From Rhyacophila brunnea (Eukaryota; Arthropoda; Insecta; Trichoptera; Rhyacophilidae): DNA of 64,000 nt. The notes below the pieces were generated by a model that saw only the letters and a list, made by a program, of their open reading frames with translations, searched no databases and was not told the DNA's origin. This document shows, one piece after another, positions 1 to 10,959 of the stretch (position 1 is its first letter; the number at the start of each line of letters is the position of its first letter). The stretch is taken from positions 1,674,001 through 1,738,000 of the forward strand of contig JAGYXB010001793.1 of the NCBI GenBank assembly GCA_022495005.1, in the 5' to 3' direction. A program made the translations under genes and the position numbers.

Positions 1-342
1 TATGAGTAGCATGTTTTGCCTTAATATAGATATATCCTGTTTCTTTGTCACCTTATATGTAAGAGAGCATGAATATCTTTGATTTGTCGATTTTTCTTTT
101 AAAATAAACTTTTATGTGATATTATGAAGAAATACAAAAAAAGGTATTTTTAACTTCTAAAACCGTTTAAAAAATACATATCTAAGTACGTACGTCTTGC
201 GTCTATAAGGGGAGTAGTTGTTATCCGTTTAGTCAACTACTCCCGTTATTATTTTATATTCAGACGGTTGCTTTTGTGACATGTGATTTTTTACCTATGG
301 GTAGTGTTGAAGGAAAACACTCGTTGATATTTTATTTCGTTT
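1..342. other. No gene seen
   Basis: AT-rich sequence with no supported reading frame or recognised repeat. It ends at the target-site duplication of the RTE remnant that follows. Confidence 0.5.
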
Positions 343-1240
343 ATATGGCACAATCTCACCTAAACTATTTACAGCTACCCTTGAAGACTTATTCAGGCAA
401 CTTGACTGGAATGACAAAGGGATCCTCATAAATGGAGAATACCTGAGTCATCTGCGCTTTGCCGATGACATAGTAATTTTCTAAGTTTATCTTCTAAGTC
501 TATTTAGTAAGTCTCAGAAGACCTCCAAAGCAGAATGCAGGAACTCGCTGCAGTAAGCAACACAGTAGGTTTGAAAATAAATGTAACAAAGACGAAAGTC
601 ATTTTCAACTGCTTTGCGGGCGAAAAAGAGATCCTCGTCAATGGCACTCAGCTCGAACAGATAAAAATCTACATCTATCTGGGACAACAAAAGTGTCTAT
701 AGATGATGTATATTTGATGAAATTGTCCGCAGATTAAAGCTAGGCTGGAGTGCTTTTGGCCGCCTGAATATCGTCTTCAAAATTGACCTTCCACTGTGTG
801 CTTCCCGTTATCATGCATAAGAAACATGGACCCTAAGTAAAAGAGAGATCCAAAAACTTAGAGTAGCACAAGGTGGTATGGAGAGGTGCATGCTGGGCAT
901 AACGCGAAAGGACAAAAAGAGGAATGAGTGGATAAGGAAGCAGACAAGGGTTTGGGATGTAATAGAGTTTATTAAAAGCCTTAAATGGACATGGGCTGGA
1001 CACATAGCTCGAAAAAGAACAATCGTTGGAGAAATCTAGTCATCCAACGGTATCCAAGAAGTACAAAACGTCCGCAAGGTAGACTTAGAGGCCACTGGAT
1101 CGATGAAATGATAAAGTTCTGCGGAAGTACGTGGCAACGCAATGCACAGGACCGAGAGAAGTGGAAGCAGCTTGAAAAGGCCTTCATCCAGCAGTGCATA
1201 GATTCAGGCTGATGATAATGATGATGATGATATGGCACAA
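343..1240 (+). mobile_element. Decayed 5'-truncated RTE-type LINE with TSD
   Basis: This is the 3' third of a non-LTR retrotransposon related to the intact copy at 43.3-45.6 kb. Translation shows the RT palm (LRFADDIVIF), then GLKINVTKTKV and the C-terminal tail ending in DSG, but with frameshifts and stops. Relative to the intact copy it has an unrelated replacement of roughly 20-30 bases just after the FADD motif and a deletion of about 30 bases near 800. It ends in a (GATGAT)-rich tail at 1210-1230, as RTE elements do. The 11-bp sequence atatggcacaa occurs at 343-353 and again at 1230-1240, which I read as the target-site duplication. No function is expected. Confidence 0.88.
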
Positions 1241-1449
1241 ATACATAAGTAGTATTATACGGTAGATAGCATGAGGTTATATTAAACTATGTTTTTGAGT
1301 GTAAAGGTTTATCCTGATTCTTTTACCTTCGTTATTTGGAAAATGGTTGTAACTCTTGTAACTCTTGTAACCTCTACATATTATATTGAAAATCTCTAGA
1401 CAACTGCCATTTCCGACTCGCTATTGTCTATGCTCTAAACATGAGCATA

Positions 1450-1570
1450 ATGCCGGGTCCACACTGGCAACATGTCGCCGGCAACCTCGTTAAATTTTAC
1501 GATAAGTATGATAATTATCGTAAAATTTAACGAGGTTGCCGGCGACATGATGCCAGTATGGACCCGGCAT
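1450..1570. repeat. Near-perfect hairpin with arms of about 57 bp
   Basis: The left arm (1450-1506) begins atgccgggtccacactgg, and its reverse complement fills 1515-1570 with very few mismatches. The loop is about 8 bases (agtatgat). The arms are GC-rich compared with their surroundings. This fits a hairpin MITE or foldback element. The small minus-strand frame through it is a by-product of the palindrome. Confidence 0.85.
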
Positions 1571-1574
1571 AATA

Positions 1575-2340
1575 TACAATAACGTGTCAGTTGTAGAGTT
1601 GAGTAAAACCTCAACACATCTTGCAAATAATTATAACTTAGAAAGAAATCGATAATGTTAGTACTTGCATATTATTTTCTTATATTAAAACTAATGCTGA
1701 CTATATCAAAATAAGGTAATGTGTAGAAAGATTTCAGCGCTGGTATAATATATATATTTTATAAAGTTGTCAGTATTATATAAATGATATTATTATCTAA
1801 TGATCACAGCACTACGTTTTACTAACTTGTCGTAATGATGATTCGAAATGGATAAATAGAAAACAATGAATACAATAATGCTCCATAAACGTTTCTACGT
1901 ACCAAGTTTACTTTAGAAAAATAACATAATAATATAGGCCACCTGTAATTTCATGTTTGTAAACAACTTATTTAACTCTATAAAATTACATAATATTAAA
2001 CTTGTATAAAACTTATATTATTATTATTATGTAAACAAGAGAAATTATAAATTAGTTTTCGTAAATTTATATCTCATATTATTACATACCTATCTACTAT
2101 TACAATAAATTAGCAGCAGTGTAACATAATAACAACAAACTAAGTTCTAGCAGAATTTTAGATTAAACTTACTACTTTAATCGTTAAGCTACATAAATAT
2201 TAAATACTCAAACACGCATATATGTCTATTAAACACTAATGATATCTGGAACTTGTGTATTATTTATGTAAATTTCCAAGTTGCTGTACGAATACATAGT
2301 GCGGTAGTAAGTAATATCAAATAATTTTAATACAATCGGA
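1575..2340. other. AT-rich spacer
   Basis: No gene, tRNA or recognised repeat. Composition is dominated by short taatattat-like strings. Confidence 0.5.
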
Positions 2341-2988
2341 TTACGGCTAGATTTGGGTATTTCCCGAGAAAATCTCAATCTCGAGATTCGGGATTTCCTG
2401 AAATGATGAAATTTTGAATTCCCGAGAAAAAGGATTTCCGGAAAACGATTCTCGAGAATTCCCGAGAAATCGGGAAATTTTAAAAAAAAGCTGTAAAAAT
2501 CCTAAAATCAGTGTAAAAACAGATAAATTCCAAAAAAATATGATTTTTTTTTATTTATGTAAGAAGACAAACAAAACAGAAGTAGGAAAATAAAAATAAT
2601 TCAAAACATTACTTAATAAAATAGAATTTAAAAAAACCCAGACTGTCAATCGCTGCGTCTGACAATCACGTACGCTTTTGAGACAGAAAATTCCCTGATG
2701 TTGCAAAAATTGCGCTCATTTTGAGTCGACGTTGGCTTAATTGTGTTAAATGCCCCTACCAGTCCTTGAAAGATTTGTGTTTTCTGTCCACTTTATTCAC
2801 ATAGAAAATCGTTTTTTCAATTATTATTTGATAATAAAGAAATCCCGAATCCCGAGAAAAAATTCTCGAGATGCGAGATTTCCCGAAATGTTAAAAATTT
2901 CAATTCTCGAGATTCGGGATGGAAAATCTCAAAAATTTCTCGAGAATTCCCGTCGGGAAAATCCCGAAACCCAAGTCTAGTTACGGCT
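2341..2988. mobile_element. Non-autonomous DNA transposon, hAT-like
   Basis: The ends are inverted repeats: the left end ctagatttgggt faces the right end, whose reverse complement is ctagacttgggt. The flanks carry the same sequence, ttacgg(ct), at 2341-2348 and 2981-2988. The TSD is 6 bp with full TIRs, or 8 bp if the terminal 'ct' belongs to the target; 8 bp would fit hAT. Both subterminal zones (about 2350-2490 and 2840-2980) are packed with variants of the palindrome tctcgaga and cccgagaa, in both orientations. The middle is AT-rich and non-coding. Assignment to hAT is inference from TSD size and the subterminal arrays; no transposase is present. Confidence 0.8.
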
Positions 2989-3290
2989 ATAAATGCTGAA
3001 TTCATATAATAGGGTATTTAATTAAAAATCTTTGAGCCCTACGAATTTTTAAAATGCACAACTAAAAAAAAGCTCAAAAACACATCCCTCGTAAGTATAT
3101 TAAGTACATAAGAATTTTGAGACAATTGGTATTTCGAAAAATATATTTAACATACTCTGGGCGTATTTTAAATTTAGCTGGTATGTTTAAATTTAAGTTG
3201 TTTGATAATTTGTAATATTGACACTATTTAAACTAAACCTTATTTTTGAAATTGTAACTAAGATTTATTGCATCATAGAAAATATTTTTC
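2989..3290. other. AT-rich spacer
   Basis: Nothing recognised. Confidence 0.45.
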
Positions 3291-3503
3291 CCCACGATGG
3301 CCGAGAGGTTATCGCGTCAGTTTATAATTTCGTGGATCCCATTATCGACAATGTCTATTGGACCCAGAGTTCCAGAGTGTGGACTTGATAGTTTGAGTAA
3401 GTGGCTAACATATATTTCTCATAAAAAAAACAAAACAATATTATGAGCCCCATATTTTCTTCCAAGGATTGGAAATGGCAATATTAATTTTAAAAAATCT
3501 TAT
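3291..3503 (+). repeat. tRNA-derived SINE, family S1, diverged copy
   Basis: The head (cccacgatggccgagaggtt) resembles the A-box half of a tRNA. The body is collinear with the better copy at 33.36 kb: a 'gagtaagtggctaacat...tctcataaaaaa' body and a 'gagccccatat' 3' part. The B box is degraded. Confidence 0.7.
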
Positions 3504-5320
3504 TAATAAATTTAAATAAAAACAATCTTAAATCATTTGGTCCAAAATGATATAAGTAAAGTTGTGGTCCTATATAAACTCATAAGTTTTTAATATATTA
3601 TTTTGATAAAGTAGTTTAATAATATTATTATATTGCTAAAGTAGTATAATAATATTACTATATTGCTTTATTTAAATTAGTATAGGTAATGACGTCTTTT
3701 CCGCAAGAAATTACAGTATATACCTTTAAAATGTAATAACATTATGTTATGTAATACGAGTAGGTATAATGACATTAGAAATAATAAATACGTTCACAGC
3801 TTTTGACGATTTTTTTATTGGACTTTAATAATTTCCATTTGAATAGGTGAGGTGAAATGGGGAACTCTATGCACTAACCTTTAGTACTTGGTGAGTGGAG
3901 CATTTGTGTTCATTTCATTAACACTTATTACACAATTATTATAAAGCATGAGTACAACAATTTAATATATTGGTAACGTTCGTAAAATGTGAAACAAACT
4001 TTCATTTTAAATGATAAGTAGATACATTAACTGATCATGCAGAGTTTCATCACTCTTTAACATACTCAACCACTATAAAATTTCTGAAAGTTAGCAATAT
4101 TTCAAACGACGCCATTAATGGCTGTCGATTTTCTTCCCGAAGCTTATTAAAGGGCGATATTTTAGTCTCGAGGGGTGCCATTATTTATATGGAGAAAATG
4201 AGGCATCTCGAAAATTTAATGTATGGAAAAGTTTCAGATTAAGGGAACCAAGCTGTCGTGTTATCTTGGAACAGTTGATAATTTATAAAATGACATACTT
4301 TATTGCATAGAAAATGATGTTTGTAATAAATTTATTTTTCTCAACGTTAATTTACACTTTCATTTATGATACAATGGATAATATGAAATACATAATATTA
4401 TATGATCAATATAAATTTTTTTTTTTAAAAAAATGCACAGTACAACTATGATTACTAGATTATCTATTTACTTTTAATTGTTTATTAACAAACATTTTAG
4501 GATCATACGCTCAGATGTTTCACACTGTAAACAGTTGTATTATAAAGGATTAAGAGATTTGTTGTAATGATCTCAAAGAAGTTTTTTACATTTCAAGATA
4601 TTCCAAAAAGTTTTTCACTGTGGCTTTAGGCTTACATGAAATACAGCATTACATCTGAACCTAATCTAGTGTGAATATTTCAATAGTGTTTATTTGTAAG
4701 TGGGACTTGAAAGAGTTTCCACTTTACAAGTGTGGTGAGAGAAAAAAAATATCTATAAAAAACGAGATAAAATCATGAGTTAATAAGTTTACTGAATGAT
4801 CTAAATAAAATAAATACGAATCAATAATGTAAGCTTTCATCAATGCATATTATATCTCTGCTCACCGTTGAACCAGTTGGTTATTATTGTCCCATGGTAC
4901 AAACAACAACAGGTTGCTTGTGTCAATAATGGTTCTACCTTGGGCCATAGTGGTATGTATGAATATTGTAGTTTTTATGATGTTAAAATGAACCAAAACT
5001 TGACTAATTAATGTTTTAATACTTTGTATTTTTATTGCATCTAGTTTATTTTAAAGTAAGATCGTGTGGGAGTACAATATTGAAGGAATGAAACCCGCGG
5101 TGTAGTGTTGGAGTTGACAACACTTTCAATGTGACTATACCACTGCAACCAACGACGATGTCGTCAACATTGGAAAATACAAAATGATTCCAATGTTTTT
5201 TTAAGAATTTGACAGTACATTGGTACATGTCCCAAGGTAAAACCAGAATAGCATCTCAAGGTACAACCAAGCATACCTTTGACAAAGCAAATTTTCTAAG
5301 CAATATATATATATAAATAA
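3504..5320. other. AT-rich spacer
   Basis: No coding frame with any recognisable similarity. The phrase cccaaggtacaacc and close variants recur near 4,892, 5,230, 5,260 and 5,934, without forming a clear array. Confidence 0.45.
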
Positions 5321-5352
5321 ATTTTAATAGATTTAAGTTTTGTACTATTCCA

Positions 5353-5413
5353 TGAGTCGTCTTTTGCGACTCAGGTTTCGTCTTTCAGCATCTTCAAGCA
5401 CTATGTACACTCA
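5353..5413 (-). ncRNA. Hammerhead-ribozyme-like motif, diverged copy
   Basis: Read on the minus strand: distal stem I TGAGT, then TTGAAGA (the first core C is changed), a short stem II, GAAA, a palindromic stem III region, GTC, and closing ACTCA. The first core base is substituted, so activity is doubtful. Confidence 0.5.
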
Positions 5414-5667
5414 CCAAATGGCAAAAGGATCACAATAAAAATATATTTTAACAAACAAATTATGAATAATTTAAGCGTTTGTAAAAAACCTCCTACCTTA
5501 TCAATTTTAACACACTCGATAAGCGTATATAAATCGATATCAAATATTTTTATTGTGATCATTGACTTAATAGGCAGGTAATAGTGTTTTAACCTACTTG
5601 ATTGTATTGATTTGTTATACAAGTTAGTGTTAATTGTATTCTTTTGTCAGTGTATATTTGCCTTTTT

Positions 5668-5732
5668 TGAGTGAAGGTACATAGTGTCTGAAGATGTCGA
5701 AAGTCAAAACTCGAGTCGCAAAAAACGATTCA
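5668..5732 (+). ncRNA. Hammerhead-ribozyme-like motif, decayed copy
   Basis: CTGAAGA is intact, but stem II has a mismatch and the conserved GAAA after it reads AAAA. The GTC site and the stem I closure (TGAGT with ATTCA) remain. Probably inactive. Confidence 0.45.
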
Positions 5733-5830
5733 AATAGAATAGTACAAAACTCAAATCCATTAGAATTTAAATTCAAATTCCATCAAGTACCTTCGGTCGA
5801 TAGTAATAATATTACAATATAGATATAATT

Positions 5831-6620
5831 TTTTTAACACATTTTTGAATAGATTGCTTACTTGCTTCAACAGTACTACTAATAGATAAAATATCGATAA
5901 TTATTATGCAATTTAATTAATAGAGCAAGTGTCCCAAGGCACAACCCTTTTCCCTATCATTAATAGCTAGTTACTTCAGCATTTTGAAATTATTGTAAAT
6001 ACATGATGCTTTTGATATTTTAGATATCCTTCTCAAGAACATTAGTACTGGCAAAGTTTCCATATCGTTAATTTTCACATATTATGATATCGTAATGACG
6101 ATTTACATAAAGAAATTAAGTCAATCCGCTAAATAATAGAATTCAATAATAAGTTACCAACTTTACAGTAGTGTCATAAAAAATGCACATAACTCTATAA
6201 AAAGCTTTCAAAGAATTAGAGATAACGATAGCAATTTCAGTGAGTTGTTTATATACACAAGTATACTTTAAGCTGGTTGAAAATTTTGGTGGTTATTTCC
6301 CGGATGCTTTAAAATTAATGGCCGCCGCAAACCTTGCGTGGCACAAAATAACTTAAAAATAGATTTTATAAAAATAGAAGCACTTCCCAGCACTCGATAT
6401 AAACTCTCCTCTGGAATAACAAGAACAGGTGTGACAGTATATATGTATTTTAAAGTATTGGCAATTTTATTATTTAATAGCACAAAGTGGCTGTTTATCA
6501 CGCTACGTAAAGTGTGAAGGATAATTTTATTTTAAAGTGATTATTTTCTCTGAGAGTGAAAACTTAAGTGATTGAATCGTTTTAATTAAGTATGTAATAC
6601 TTGTATACTGGGACGTATTA
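5831..6620. other. AT-rich spacer
   Basis: No recognised feature. The 77-residue minus frame near 6268-6501 has no similarity I recognise and no supporting signals. Confidence 0.45.
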
Positions 6621-6623
6621 ATG

Positions 6624-7260
6624 TGTAATGCTAGAGGTTTTTAATTTAAACTTTGAATGTAGTGTAGAATCTAGATCAGTGGTGGCAAACCTATGGCATT
6701 TTGGATTTTGCATAGCACGCGTTTGTAGAGAAAAAATACTTATAATAATTATGACAGATTGTATTGTATAAAAATTTAAAGGCAAATACTCTTCAAGAAT
6801 AAACATTACGTTGAATGTAAATATACAATTGCATAGGTCGGTCCTTAAAATTTACGCGTCATATACAATATTATCGTACTAACCTTATCAGGGGGCGGCG
6901 AATGCCGCGCCTCGAACCTCTAATTTTGATCGATTTACAACACGACCACTATAAATAGTGAGAGAATGCCTCATCTGATCAAAACAATTCTGGTGTCAAT
7001 TTGTGCGTAAATAACCAAAATTATTAATCCATTAAAAATAATTTCATTTCTACCCACAAAAAATGTCTGCACCAAATAAGAAACAAAAACTTGGTGAAGC
7101 TAGTACAAATATTGTAACACTCATACACTGGGAAGTATTGAATAGTAATGCTAGAGTTTTTTTTATTATAAACTTTGAATGTAGTCTAAAAACTGGAAGT
7201 ATTAAGGTAATAATCGCAGTGGAAAATGCCAGAACAGGTCAGAAAGATACTGTCTAATTA
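6624..7260 (+). mobile_element. hAT-type relic between direct repeats
   Basis: A hAT-like terminus (cagtggtggcaaacctatgg) starts at about 6675. The segment 6832-7060 (with gggggcggcgaatgccgcgc and aacctctaattttgatcgat) matches, in reverse orientation, 32.28-32.47 kb, which lies in another hAT-like relic. After it, ATG at 7063 opens a 64-codon frame (MSAPNKKQKLGEAST...), possibly a 5' transposase exon; this is weak. About 48 bp (gtaatgctagag...actttgaatgtagt) is present at both 6626-6672 and 7147-7190, bracketing the relic. A LINE-A tail follows immediately. Confidence 0.4.
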
Positions 7261-7311
7261 ATATTTCATAACTTTGGTAATAAGTACAAGAATAATGTTT
7301 CAAATACATTG

Positions 7312-7915
7312 TCGCCTTATGGCGGAGAGGGGTCAGAAGAAATTATTGAGACTCCTTTATTTGAGGTTGTACGGATACTATCCGGGGCTTTATTCAACTG
7401 ACTTTCTCTTAGGCATGCTTACATACTGCAGTTTGCAATTTAGAAGAAATTTTTATTAAGCTACGTATTTTTTTCGACTTATACGAGGTATAAATGAGAA
7501 CTCTGCTATTCTGGGCAGTGTTGACCTGTGTGTCCCTGATAACTATCTTAGAAATAGAGAACATCAGTTGTTTATTCTCCCAATGTGCAGAACCAACCTG
7601 CCACTGGTAATGCCAATTGGGAGGGCGATAACTATGTTCAACGAAATTGCTTCGGGTGTTGATATATTCCACCTACGTGAGGATGAGTATAGGTGGACGT
7701 TATTTTATAAATTTTAAAAATAGGCTCTGCTTAACTCATCCGGTGTATTTCCATGTACCTATATAATTAATATTTTTGTATGTACATATTTCTACTGTTT
7801 AATAACATACTATTTATCTCTTTTTTATGTCATGTTGTGAACTTCTTAAACTTATAATTTGTAATGTCCATAATATGTAAAATAAATAAATTGAATTGAA
7901 TTGAATTGAATTGAA
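7312..7915 (+). pseudogene. LINE-A 3' end (C-terminus and tail)
   Basis: This is a 5'-truncated non-LTR fragment encoding the region after the RT palm (LLRLLYLRLYGYYPGLYSTD, FLLGMLTYC) through CRTNLPLVMPIGRAITMFNE and ending near WTLFYKF. An in-frame TAA interrupts it at about 7457. The 3' UTR ends in ataaataaattgaattgaat and a run of (TTGAA) units at 7893-7915. Five other LINE-A or related copies lie in the window. The C-terminal style resembles Jockey/CR1-group LINEs without RNase H, but the clade is not certain. Confidence 0.8.
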
Positions 7916-8750
7916 TCGTCACGCTACGTGCTATCACGTGATGTCACAGTAAGCTGCCACTGTGGAAAAATGAGTAAAGCCGTTGTTTGGTATTTAAAAT
8001 GTTATCAGAGTGATGGTTCTATTCCGTAGCACATTTTGAACCTTCAAACGAACATCGTCAGATAGCAAAATCTGCCAAAATCACCAGATTAATAATGGAG
8101 ACACCTTACGCGTAGTACGCTACATCATGAACCGTACGTCAGTGAACGTTTTTTTACTATTTTCTGCATGCATACACATTTTCGACTCATGTCAAAATTA
8201 CGTGTTCTATATTTTTAGTAGTTTTCTCTGTGAATTTTCTATTAAATTATTATCTATGCCTGGATGCAGTATCGCAAGTAATTTTAACGTACACATACGT
8301 AGAAACTGTTAAAATTAATTGACACTAGCATGGATAATTATTATTCAAAATACTAAACATTAGAGTTGGCACTTTTCATCATTGGAATTATATAGATAGT
8401 GATCATTCCAAATATTCTGCGGAATGACGAAGACATAGACTAATTTTGTCGCCGTGCTAACACGTAGCAGGACGATAAGTGATCATAATTTAATCGTCAC
8501 TTAATTATTGTTATGTGCTACGTCTTATATGTTATTCTGTTTGGAGTATACTTACCAAGAGAATCTCCTTCTGCATAAGCTCCTATTTCTCTTTGGGTTT
8601 GGCAGACTTCAATCATACATTGTGGAAAATATGGTCCACGTATGCAGCTATCCTTCATAGTACTTAGCTAGAAGTTATCTTGGATTATTGGAACATCCTA
8701 ATACACCCTCAGTAGCGATTAACTACATATCAAAAGCCTCCAGTCTAGGG
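7916..8750. other. Unassigned DNA with palindromic 'ctacgtgc' strings
   Basis: No gene. Short inverted strings around cacgctacgtgctatcacgtg (7920) and tagcaggac / gtgctacgtc (8460-8530) suggest remnants of a small DNA element, but no clean termini could be defined. Confidence 0.35.
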
Positions 8751-8754
8751 ATTG

Positions 8755-9130
8755 CAATACCGAATGAAAATATCAATACCGGTTTTTCTGTATTTCTTAT
8801 TTAATACCGGTATTAATACCGGTATTTTTTAAACATTAAAAAAAACAGAAGTGCTTATCAATAAATAGAGCTATTAAAATATTTAAAAAATATTATTTTA
8901 TAGCAAAAACCTACATACCTATATTTATTATGTTGACATTATTTGTATTGATCATAATTGTAGAACTAGTGATTTTTTACAAATGATTTGAATATATTGT
9001 TAATTTTATCTAAAGCCCTCAAAAGTTCATCACGTGCAAATAAGTCCGGCTGCAGGAAAAGCTTCTTAAATTCAACGCTTATAGAATAATTGAACATTTT
9101 TGTCACGGATGTTTTTTTATTTCGAAATAT
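8755..9130. repeat. ACCGGT-rich repeat edge with a short relic frame
   Basis: 8755-8835 contains repeated aataccggtattaataccgg strings, a pattern seen at the ends of some hAT-like elements. On the minus strand a 43-codon frame (ATG at 9097, stop at 8966) reads MFNYSISVEFKKLFLQPDLF then a helix-like tail ending in KNH. It looks like the C-terminal end of a protein, perhaps a transposase, but I cannot name it. Confidence 0.3.
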
Positions 9131-9290
9131 TATTATGATAATTCATCACGAAAATTACTTATGTATATAAATATATTTGATGAAATTGGTTTTTTTATTT
9201 TGTCACTTCTGTTGGATTCACTCAATATATTTGCATTTTAGCAGCACATAACTTATAATTCATTTTCAAAAACGTAAACGAGTGTGCTTT

Positions 9291-9722
9291 CTTAAGGGCG
9301 GACGTGCTCAGTGTGGGTCAAAATGGAGCTTTTTTCTATTTTCAAAGCATGATCCTGGACATTCCTTAAACGTTATAGATAATCTATTTATATAATTTTA
9401 AAGCCTTATTATCCTTTATATTTATTTTAAACACTTATTTGATGACTGCATAAAGTATTTTTATTACATAAAATAGTATTCTTTTAAGCCTCTCGCTCTA
9501 ATGTTTTAGAATATAGTAATATTTCAGTACATAAATGTGCAGTGGTGTTAAGATTTTTTACGTTTATTAATTTTAAACGCATTTATAAAACCATCAATAT
9601 AATTTATGTCGACATTATTATAGTGAAATATTTACGATAAAAAAATACATTGATAATCTCTGTGATCCCAAATTTTACGAGAATAAGGGATTTTATTATT
9701 CAAAAAATGGGCAAGATTAACA
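9291..9722. repeat. Dispersed repeat D1, copy 1
   Basis: About 430 bp starting gggcggacgtgctcagtgtg. It matches 29,246-29,690 nearly base for base in the same orientation, with small indels. No coding capacity and no obvious terminal repeats. Class unknown. Confidence 0.85.
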
Positions 9723-10340
9723 CATTTGAAGATAATTCTAAAGACACTTATTATAAGCTATGTTTTTGACCATTCAATTGTGATAAACATCTTATGAATA
9801 ATGATTGCTGTATAATAATTATTGACCTAAGAATAAGGTAGTGTTTTTTTTAAATACGCCATTTCTTTTGGCATTCCCCAGCAGTTAAGGTACAACATAC
9901 GGCCGTAGCCATAAATTGACTCATATTATCTAGTGTCTCAATTATAAAAAAGAAGTCATATTTTTTAAATCTACTTTTTACTACCTACTAGTCTTCCTGT
10001 AGACGGCCACTAAAACGTTTTACGTAGTCAACCCACCTTAAAACCACTCTCCCTAAGTGTACAGCAGACATTTTCAATGCCTACTAATAACCATTGATTG
10101 TGAAGAATAATGCTATTATAACACTTCAATTATTATTACCTAACGATCACTCTATATGAACAAATAAAATGGCGCGGTTCAACCGCTACCGACACCCATA
10201 GAGACCGAAAACTATAACGTGAGGGCTGGCGGCGGCGCTCGTGTTGATCTTATCTACGGTTTCCGATTTCGAAGTATTGTGAGTATTGCCAAGATTAGAA
10301 TATATTATTTCCCACTTCCTTAAATAAGTATATATTTTCG
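9723..10340. other. AT-rich spacer
   Basis: No supported feature. The minus-strand frame at 10186-10404 is not recognisable. Confidence 0.4.
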
Positions 10341-10429
10341 CAAATTTCAAATATTGGTATACCTTTTTTCCCAATAACTTAGGATAAATTTTATATGGCA
10401 ACATTCAAATTTTAAGTGTGTCGCGGTAA

Positions 10430-10580
10430 CTCTTTCGGTAACGTTGTTGAACAGCCGAATGAGGTTATTTTGTCGTTTTTCGTCTTCACAGTAGGAGATA
10501 AGATGACTTATAAACTTTCTGCTATCACTTTTCAAAACTTTTGCCATTATTAACACGTCTAAACGACTGATACCGCACAC
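10430..10580 (-). pseudogene. N-terminal helix-turn-helix relic of a DDE transposase (tentative)
   Basis: The minus frame from about 10580 contains AKVLKSDSRKFISHLISYCE followed by DEKRQNN and VTERVTA. This spacing resembles the N-terminal Psq/HTH-type domain of transposase genes common in insect genomes, in which an arginine-valine-alanine stretch precedes the next helix. The similarity stops at about 10430, where the frame becomes unrelated. The call is from remembered family style only. Confidence 0.3.
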
Positions 10581-10720
10581 TAATAAGAAACATCAAATGC
10601 GTTCAAGGTGAGGGGAATGAATACTGAAATGCGAGAGGAGGGGATCTACTTATCTACTTCTCTAAACCGCCGCCCATCACCGTAAAGTTTTCACTATAGT
10701 AATTAACTTAACTATTCGTA

Positions 10721-10785
10721 TATTATACCGGTCGCAGAAGAAGGCGTTCTGAAAGTGGATGGCGGTCGGAACGCCTCAGGAGGTT
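10721..10785. repeat. Short dispersed repeat 'accggtcgc...aggcg', copy 1
   Basis: The GC-rich block accggtcgcagaagaaggcg...cggtcggaacgcc recurs in diverged form at 59,630-59,695. Possibly a transposon terminus; no partner end found. Confidence 0.5.
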
Positions 10786-10959
10786 ACATTATCCGTGATC
10801 GGTTACAGTATTTGTGTTCTACACTCGGATTAAATAAACAAATGAATTGTTTATATAAAAAATGCTACAAAATAGTTTGCTATAAAATAAGTGCGGAAGA
10901 CGCAATCGTGCTATTTTTCATAGCGGTCGGTTCGTTATAAATTCTGACAGTCATGGAAA

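Larger units (their letters stand above)
5325..5830. mobile_element. Penelope-like foldback: two inverted pLTR pieces
   Basis: A minus-oriented copy (about 5325-5555) meets a plus-oriented copy (about 5556-5830) of the same repeat. The arms contain a hammerhead-like motif, and the outer side of the plus copy reads aatccattagaatttaaa then ccatcaagtaccttcggtcg, shared with the copies at 17.2, 19.2 and 30.3 kb. The inner part shares the 'gacttaataggcaggtaat' block with other copies. Head-to-head partial copies and hammerhead-bearing pLTRs are known for Penelope-like elements; that assignment is inference because no reverse transcriptase or GIY-YIG domain was seen. Confidence 0.65.

Noticed and set aside
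2750..3005. Overlapping 76- and 62-codon frames
   Set aside because: They arise from the palindromic subterminal repeats of a non-autonomous DNA element.
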